Positions 35,525-40,780 of a DNA stretch of 40,780 nucleotides are shown piece after piece. The notes below the pieces were generated by a model that saw nothing but the letters and a program-made list of their open reading frames with translations, searched no databases and had not been told where the DNA came from. Positions within the stretch are counted from its first letter, which is position 1; each line of letters opens with the position of its first letter. A program made the translations under genes and the position numbers. The DNA comes from Hondaea fermentalgiana (lineage: Eukaryota; Sar; Bigyra; Thraustochytrida; Thraustochytriidae), in contig NPFB01000012.1 of NCBI GenBank assembly GCA_014084085.1, positions 149,722-190,501 on the forward strand. Direction: 5' to 3'.

Positions 35525-37369
35525 TCACGATACTGAAGATTTCGTGCTTGGTCCCAAAGCGTGCAGAATCTCCTCAAGACGGCTGATGCGAAACTCTGTC
35601 TGACTCGTGGCAGTAATTAGGTCCACGTCGAGTTTCCATACGCCAGCTACCTTGCATTCACTACATGCATCTCTTTTCGCACAAGGGCCGCATGCCACAC
35701 CAGCGCATGACTGACAACGGTGCGGCTGAAGCCCACTTTCAGATCCGCACCAGCGACACCGGGAAAGCAGCGCGCGTTCAGTGTTCAATAGGTCCCCGAG
35801 TCTTTGCCGGACGTCACTGAATGCCAAGCGCGCCGCACTTCTGATGTTGCCGGCTTCAGCTGCGCTCTCGTGCTTTGACAGTTCGACAACTTTTCGCTCG
35901 AACTCGACGCACAGCTGCCGATCTCGCTCAGCGCGGCGTCCAAGCTCCGCGTTAGCTCGCTCTTGCTCGCGGAGACGCTCGTGCAACTTCTCAAGGGACA
36001 CCTTTGATGCATCCTGCGTCAAGATCTCAATGCGTTTGTTTGCTGCGTCTCGTGCTTCGCAAAGCTGTTGAATCTCCTGGCGTAGCACTTCAACTTCTGT
36101 TTGTTGTTGACGTCGCTGAAAGGCGATGGCATCTTCGCGGCGCTTGATATCTCGTTTTTGGGAAGCGAGCTCTGCCTCGAGCTTCTCAAGAGGAATCACG
36201 TGCGCAGCTTGCGCAGCGCGCTTGATCAAGAGCTTTTGCTCGAGCTCGGCATTCTCACGAGCACGCTCGGTCAAACTAACTTGAAGATCCTTGATACGGT
36301 CGGCGTCTCGCGCCCGTGCTCGACTCAGGTCCGCAACTTCTGCATGCGCCTTTCGAAGTTTGTGATCAAAGGCCTCTTCCGATTGCCGCTTGTCCGCCCC
36401 CGCTTGCATGGCTTGTTTACGTACGACAACGACTTCCCCCTTTGTCGCGGCAAGCTCGTTCAGGATTTTGACATTTTCCCGTCGAAGCGCTAAGAGTTCG
36501 TTCTCTGCAGCTTTTCCTAGTTCTGCGCGAACGCGAGCCTCGGCGGCCTTCCAGTCAATCTCGGCCTGACAGCGCGCATCTTCCAAGGTCTTGATGGTCT
36601 CGTCGCGCGCGGTGTTTTCTCTTTCGAGTGTGATGATTTTCTCCGCCAGAGCTGCGGCGTGCTCTCGAAGACTGCTGACCTCAGCGCTTAGGTTTTTACA
36701 TCGAACATGTGCTTCTTGGAGCCGTGCTTGCATGTGAGCCTCGCGTTCGGCCCCACGAGGGCTGGCTTTGGTCTGCGCGAAGAGTTTTCCTTCTTTAACT
36801 TCCGGAAATAAGGGTTTGCTTGCAAGAGGATTCGCAAGACCATCATGCTTTTCTAGAGGCGATGCTGGGCGCTTTTCTGGATGTGACTTGGCAACGGGGC
36901 TTGGGACGTTTGACACCGTTCGCGATTCCATCAAGGCTGCACGGTCGTGCGCCTGTTTCAATGCACTGGAGAGTTGCTGTACATTTCGTTGTAGCCCTTT
37001 GATGAGTCTGTCTTTGTCGTAAAGTTTGTGCAAAAGATCACCATTGCGCGGTTCAGCTTCGATCGGACTCTTCGCTGCCTGATAGTTTGATTGAACAAAG
37101 GGTTCCCGCTCTGTATCTAGTGATGTACTTGTTTCGGGCGACTTGGGCGATGTCGCAATATCAAGTGGTCGTCTGGTTCTGCGAATCTCAAGACCTGCGC
37201 CAATACCCTGATCTGGAGACCTTCTTGCAACGAGATTGGCCTCATTTCGGTCTTGAGGTGGGCGTGGAAGCTTGTGCTGCATCTTTAGCAGCCACTGTTC
37301 ACGATGCTTTCGCATCGTGTCTGCATCGTCGCGCGATCCCTTTTCGCCTGATACGCCGGAGCGTAGCAT
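35525..37369 (-). CDS. Long coiled-coil protein with C-terminal FYVE-like zinc finger
   Basis: 614 residues from an ATG to a TGA. Residues 1-110 are basic and disordered. About 115-145 and 210-515 are coiled coil, rich in Glu, Ala, Arg and Lys. Residues 538-572 hold eight cysteines spaced C-x2-C, x10, C-x2-C, x4, C-x2-C, x5, C-x2-C (CRWC, CQSC, CGPC, CSEC). This cross-brace spacing is that of FYVE or RING fingers. The PHRCQSCAGVACGPC string parallels the FYVE core RHHCRxCG..xCxxC but lacks the full basic RHHC box, so PI3P binding is uncertain. The last ~40 residues are helical with a short coiled coil. It may be an endosomal tether or centrosomal/ciliary scaffold. The closest alternative is a RING- or B-box-like finger. 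It is divergent from the ILRUN-like gene. Confidence 0.78.
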   Translation of the reverse strand: MLRSGVSGEKGSRDDADTMRKHREQWLLKMQHKLPRPPQDRNEANLVARRSPDQGIGAGLEIRRTRRPLDIATSPKSPETSTSLDTEREPFVQSNYQAAKSPIEAEPRNGDLLHKLYDKDRLIKGLQRNVQQLSSALKQAHDRAALMESRTVSNVPSPVAKSHPEKRPASPLEKHDGLANPLASKPLFPEVKEGKLFAQTKASPRGAEREAHMQARLQEAHVRCKNLSAEVSSLREHAAALAEKIITLERENTARDETIKTLEDARCQAEIDWKAAEARVRAELGKAAENELLALRRENVKILNELAATKGEVVVVRKQAMQAGADKRQSEEAFDHKLRKAHAEVADLSRARARDADRIKDLQVSLTERARENAELEQKLLIKRAAQAAHVIPLEKLEAELASQKRDIKRREDAIAFQRRQQQTEVEVLRQEIQQLCEARDAANKRIEILTQDASKVSLEKLHERLREQERANAELGRRAERDRQLCVEFERKVVELSKHESAAEAGNIRSAARLAFSDVRQRLGDLLNTERALLSRCRWCGSESGLQPHRCQSCAGVACGPCAKRDACSECKVAGVWKLDVDLITATSQTEFRISRLEEILHALGPSTKSSVS

Positions 37370-38239
37370 GGCCCAAGTTTATCTCCGGAACTCGTACTTG
37401 TCCTTGACGAGAGCCTGTCAAGACAAAGTCTGACGAGGCAAGACAAGGCAAAGGCAAGCAGCGGTGGGCCGGGGCCCCTGTTGGTCTCCCTGCTTACCTT
37501 GGCCTCTGTCTGTCTGCCTGTTTCCCTGCCTCGCATTCCAGTATCGTGACCCTGAAAAGGGAGTCATTGCCATTCCCCCAACCAAGCCCACCCGCGCCCG
37601 CCATTGTGCATCGCAGAAAGCGAAGAAGAGCCGTTGACGAGCGAAAAGGGGAAACCCGTGTCACGGTCCGGTTCTCGCAGGAGAGCGAGGCGAAATGGCG
37701 CGAGAGGGAAAGTCTTCTCTGTTGCGTGTCTGCGTTGCGATCGCGAGCCCAGAACGCGATCGCGCAGCGGCTCGAGCGGGCGGCAGAGGCGAGCGGGTCC
37801 TTCGCACGCGCCCCGGCCGGCCACGCGAGGCCCGCCAGGGGCCCCCGGGCCCGACGCGCGCGCGGCCACGCTCTCCGTGGACTCGCAGGATCGGGCACGG
37901 CGCATCTCGTGCCAGTTCGTTGGCTTCGTTCGCGCGCTCATCACTCGCTCTCGCTCTCGCTCTCGCTCTCGCTCTCGCGCAACCCGCACGCTCGCGCGGA
38001 GAGCAGGAGCAGAAGCAGATCGCCAAGGCTGGCACGCGGCGCGCGCAGCGCCTTCGGGGCAGAGACCGTCCACGCCAGGCCGTCGTTGTTGAGAGCGAGC
38101 TTGAGAGCGAGAGACGAGAACGCGCTCCGCACGCAGACTCTAGCGCAGCTTGCGCTTGCCTCGCCGACGAGGAGGGCGGGAGGGCGAAACGAGCGCTACG
38201 CACAGACGCCAGCTAGCGCGCCGTTGATAAACGCGCAAG
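37370..38239. promoter_or_regulatory. Divergent promoter region, FYVE-like / ILRUN-like genes
   Basis: 870 bp containing a (CTCTCG)n tract (37944-37979) and GC-rich regions; the inside frames are Arg-rich and not accepted as genes. Nothing else is seen. Confidence 0.55.
37944..37979. repeat. (CTCTCG)n hexanucleotide repeat
   Basis: Six tandem CTCTCG-type units, about 260-300 bp upstream of the ILRUN-like ATG. Confidence 0.9.
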
Positions 38240-38940
38240 ATGGCCGATGAATTGATAGCTCTCTTTGGTAAGATTACCACAAACGACCACGACCAGCTCG
38301 TTGATCAGTTCTCCAAAATCCTTCAGGTGGATCGCCATGTCTCGACATTTTTCCTCGAGGCCTCGCAATGGAACGTGGAGACGGCCGTGCACAACTATCT
38401 TGCAAGCATGCAGCAGAGCCGTGGCGGCGGCGGCGGTGGTAGTTTCGGCGGTAGCGGGGCCATGAGCATTCACCCCCTCGCGGCGCCGCCACAAGCCCAA
38501 TTTGTCGGAGACCTTGCTCCGTGGCAGTCGCGACCATTTTTGCCAAAGACGCTTCTTCCCATCAGACTTCGGTTTCACAACACCGGAACAACGCCTTGGC
38601 CCCCAGAGACGCGCCTGGCCTTTGTGGACGGCGAGCAGATGAGCGGTCCGTTGGAGGTGCCCCTGACGGCTGGCCCTGGCGAACTCGTGGAGACTGTTAT
38701 TGTCCTGGAGACGCCTGCGAGGGAGGGAACAAGTATGGGCTCGTGGCGTCTCGCTTGCATTCACGGCTACTTTGGAGACCCGATTTATCTTATCGTCTCG
38801 TCTCACCCGCAGGCGCCTCCTGTCACGTTTCCTGCATCCGAATTTCAGCAACAGGGCATGACGCTCCGTCAGCAGAACTCGCCTCAGATCGACCAGCTTG
38901 TGGGTGACTTCAACAGCAAGCTTGCGAGCTCTCAGCAGCA

Positions 38941-38980
<40 letters not shown>

Positions 38981-39031
38981 CAACAGTATCACCATCAGAA
39001 TCAACAAGGAGATGCGAACATGGACTTGTAG
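38240..39031 (+). CDS. ILRUN/C6orf106-like protein (UBA-like plus NBR1-type FW domain)
   Basis: 263 residues from the ATG at 38240. The N-terminus (about 1-55: LFGKITTNDHDQLVDQFSKIL, then FFLEASQWNVETAVHNYL) matches the UBA-like start of human ILRUN (C6orf106), a regulator of interferon-related transcription. A Gly-rich linker follows (61-73). Residues about 88-188 form the beta-rich FW (NBR1-like) domain, with LRFHNTGTTPWPPETRLAFVDG (110-131), SWRL (168-171) and DPIYLIV (180-186), where the Trp-Pro pair is the family mark. The C-terminus carries 18 consecutive glutamines (232-249), encoded by CAG/CAA. The vertebrate role cannot be carried over to a protist. FW domains in NBR1 bind autophagy cargo, so a protein-quality-control role is an alternative. 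Confidence 0.9.
38933..38986 (+). repeat. CAG/CAA polyglutamine repeat in coding sequence
   Basis: Eighteen glutamine codons, mostly CAG with three CAA interruptions, encoding residues 232-249 of the ILRUN-like protein. The length is probably variable between strains. Confidence 0.95.
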
Positions 39032-39382
39032 ATGGTTTTCTTTCCCTCTTTCGCTTTCATCTCTTTTTTTCTTCTTCTTTAATTCTGCTTCCCTTGCCGA
39101 TATGGACTTTTCCGCTCTCCACAATTTTCTGGCTTTTGCTCGCACGATCGCGAACGCGCACCTCATTCCAAGAACTTACATTGACTTCTTGCCTGTCGAT
39201 TTTGCGCCTTCCCCCACGTTCCCCTTGCTTTATTCCTTTTCATTTCTCATCTTCTCCAAATTCAACTTGCATTCATTCACCAGAACACATCATAAAGTAA
39301 AAAATTCTCCTCTCACTCACTTTCAATCTCTCTCTAGGCCTATCACTGTCTTGCGTCCTTCAAAAAATTTGATGCGGCTAGT
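39032..39382. other. Convergent intergenic region
   Basis: 351 bp between the convergent ILRUN-like and kelch genes. T/C-rich, with no gene or clear terminator sequence. Confidence 0.5.
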
Positions 39383-40780
39383 CTAGATCATGCTGTATCC
39401 ATGGGCAGACTGGAAGGTGTACCAGCGATGCAAAACGAAGAGACCTCCGAGAAACAAAATGACGAGCGATACAATCACGACGACGCGTGAGACCGGTGCA
39501 ACACACCGGGATTCGAAAACCTCGTTCCAAACGCCAGTCTCAAGATTAAACGTCCAGGCATCATTGCGACGCTGCGATGAACCATCCTGGCCTGCGACGA
39601 TGGTCATGAGCCTATTGTTGTTCAAAAGTACCGCACAATGCTCCATGCGGCCCGCGCTCTTTTCGTGACTCGCCGCAAGGGGTTGCACCTCGGACCACCT
39701 CGCGGAAACGACATCAAAGGCCCAGAGGTCATTGTGCACGGTGTACGAGGCATGCGAGGAACGGCCACCAAAGATAAGCATGATGTTCTCGCGCATCACA
39801 GCCGTATGATGGTTTCGCTTGGATGGTCTGATCCTGCTCCCGTCGTCGGAGTCATTCTTGGACGACCCACCGGCGTCGAGCTGAAGCCACGTTTGCTTCT
39901 TGGAAGATGTCTTACCATTCCAGGCAAGCGCCCACACGTCATTCAGATACTCTGCGCTGTTTTTGCGACCACCGAAGATGATCATGCTTGGCATGTTTTT
40001 CGCGGCACCCCACATCGAGGACCACTCGGCGCCTGCAGGAAGGAATGCACCGAGGAAAACGCAGGCCGTGTGGCCCTTGCGTGGCTCTCCAGGAAACTCT
40101 TGCAGTGCGGTGAAGGAACCAGCATTGACATCGTACGCCCACACGTCGCTCAAGGTCTGGCCGTCTGGACCGCGGCCTCCCATGATGACAAGTTGATGCT
40201 GAAGCCACACTGCCGAGTGCGCGCGGCGGGCCAAGGGCCACGTCTCGCCACTCTGTGCGTCGTCGGTCGGGCCGAGCCGCGTCCAGTCTGCAGTGGCGCC
40301 CTCGTCGGCGATCTGGAGCTTCCACAGATCGTCGTACAAATCCCCCGCGGCCTCGTCGTCGTCTTCATCAGCTTCGATCATGGCGTCGTTGGCGGATCCG
40401 CCGAAGAGCAGTAGAATTGAATTTCCTCGCGCTGATTCTGTTGAGGAACCTGTGGTGGTGAGCGAGCTCTTCCACCGCTTCGAGGGCCCTTCACCCGTTG
40501 AGGTGAGCATCTCCCAGGGATTTTCCCCTCCATCGCTGCCATCATCCGCCACACGAAGCAACCAGGTCTCATTCATCGCATACGACCTGGAGAACTCGCC
40601 GCCAAAGAAGACCATCTCGCGGCTCGCCGGGCCCTTGGGCCCCAGCTCCGCGCACGCGATACCCTTGAGGCACGGCGGGTACTCGAGGCCGCCGTCTCCA
40701 TCTTGCGCAGCGCTCTTTCCCGACGCATCCGCTGCAGCCGCCGCGCCGACCGCGAGCGCCATCGCCGCGGCGGCCAGCAG
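39383..40780 (-). CDS. Kelch-repeat type I membrane protein, probably 5'-truncated
   Basis: 459 residues from the ATG at 40762, but the codons upstream in frame to the window edge (Leu-Leu-Ala-Ala-Ala-Ala) are hydrophobic, so the true start and the signal peptide probably lie beyond the window. Residues about 45-400 contain six kelch blades, each with a hydrophobic strand ending in Gly-Gly (MVFFGG, LLLFGG, LVIMGG, MIIFGG, IMLIFGG) or Ala-Gly (TIVAG), followed by a Trp (ETWLL, DLWKL, DVWAY, DVWAL, DLWAF, DAWTF). This predicts a six-bladed beta-propeller. Residues about 425-447 (VVVIVSLVILFLGGLFVL) are one membrane span with a short cytosolic tail. The ligand and location are unknown. Confidence 0.85.
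   Translation of the reverse strand: MLAAAAMALAVGAAAAADASGKSAAQDGDGGLEYPPCLKGIACAELGPKGPASREMVFFGGEFSRSYAMNETWLLRVADDGSDGGENPWEMLTSTGEGPSKRWKSSLTTTGSSTESARGNSILLLFGGSANDAMIEADEDDDEAAGDLYDDLWKLQIADEGATADWTRLGPTDDAQSGETWPLARRAHSAVWLQHQLVIMGGRGPDGQTLSDVWAYDVNAGSFTALQEFPGEPRKGHTACVFLGAFLPAGAEWSSMWGAAKNMPSMIIFGGRKNSAEYLNDVWALAWNGKTSSKKQTWLQLDAGGSSKNDSDDGSRIRPSKRNHHTAVMRENIMLIFGGRSSHASYTVHNDLWAFDVVSARWSEVQPLAASHEKSAGRMEHCAVLLNNNRLMTIVAGQDGSSQRRNDAWTFNLETGVWNEVFESRCVAPVSRVVVIVSLVILFLGGLFVLHRWYTFQSAHGYSMI

Noticed and set aside
1..40780. tRNA, rRNA, CRISPR, insertion sequence or viral genes
   Set aside because: No cloverleaf with matching box B, no spaced direct repeats of CRISPR type, and no transposase, reverse transcriptase or viral hallmark protein could be found by eye.

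Overview
This is nuclear DNA from a microbial eukaryote. Several proteins are exclusively eukaryotic (26S proteasome Rpt6, mitochondrial phosphate carrier, V-ATPase subunit E, long-form tRNase Z, ILRUN-like and CCDC24-like proteins). Introns are few and short, with GT-AG borders, and start codons are ATG. Coding regions are GC-rich with C/G-ending codons. Coiled-coil proteins with SHIPPO-type or CCDC24-type sequence suggest an organism that makes cilia or flagella. A GC-rich, intron-poor flagellate such as a thraustochytrid (Labyrinthulomycetes, stramenopile) would fit, but that is inference, not proof. I see no prokaryotic operons, CRISPR, rRNA, tRNA, transposon or viral genes. Layout, left to right: the probable 3' end of a + strand gene (3-254); an unknown 321-aa protein (-); the mitochondrial phosphate carrier (-); a vacuolar Ca2+/H+ exchanger whose reading frame changes once (+); two coiled-coil proteins transcribed divergently, the first ending in two SHIPPO motifs; an auxilin/GAK-type PTEN-C2 protein that keeps the CX5R signature (-); an uncertain locus and an unknown 253-aa protein (+); an SOS1/NHE-like Na+/H+ exchanger (-); an epoxide-hydrolase-type alpha/beta hydrolase (-); V-ATPase subunit E with one intron (-); a protein with a Lys/Ser-rich head and an Asp-rich tail (-); a thiolase-fold protein lacking both thiolase cysteines (+); a three-exon NYN-KH ribonuclease-like gene (-) head-to-head with long-form RNase Z (+); an EF-hand-like protein (-); a CCDC24-like protein (+); Rpt6 (+); a coiled-coil protein with a FYVE-like zinc finger (-); an ILRUN/C6orf106-like protein with polyglutamine (+); and a kelch-repeat membrane protein running off the right end (-). 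Strands alternate often. Convergent gene ends are only about 110-350 bp apart, while divergent starts are separated by about 320-1600 bp of repeat-rich DNA. Functional themes: proton-coupled ion homeostasis (V-ATPase E, Ca2+/H+ and Na+/H+ exchangers); RNA processing or turnover (RNase Z and the NYN-KH protein share one divergent promoter); cilium-type coiled coils; and possible peroxisomal lipid enzymes (the epoxide hydrolase ends AHL, the thiolase-like protein ends PKL). The most novel-looking items are the NYN-KH architecture, the auxilin-type phosphatase domain with a CX5R loop, and the cysteine-less thiolase homologue. Tetranucleotide or trinucleotide repeats sit just upstream of several start codons.
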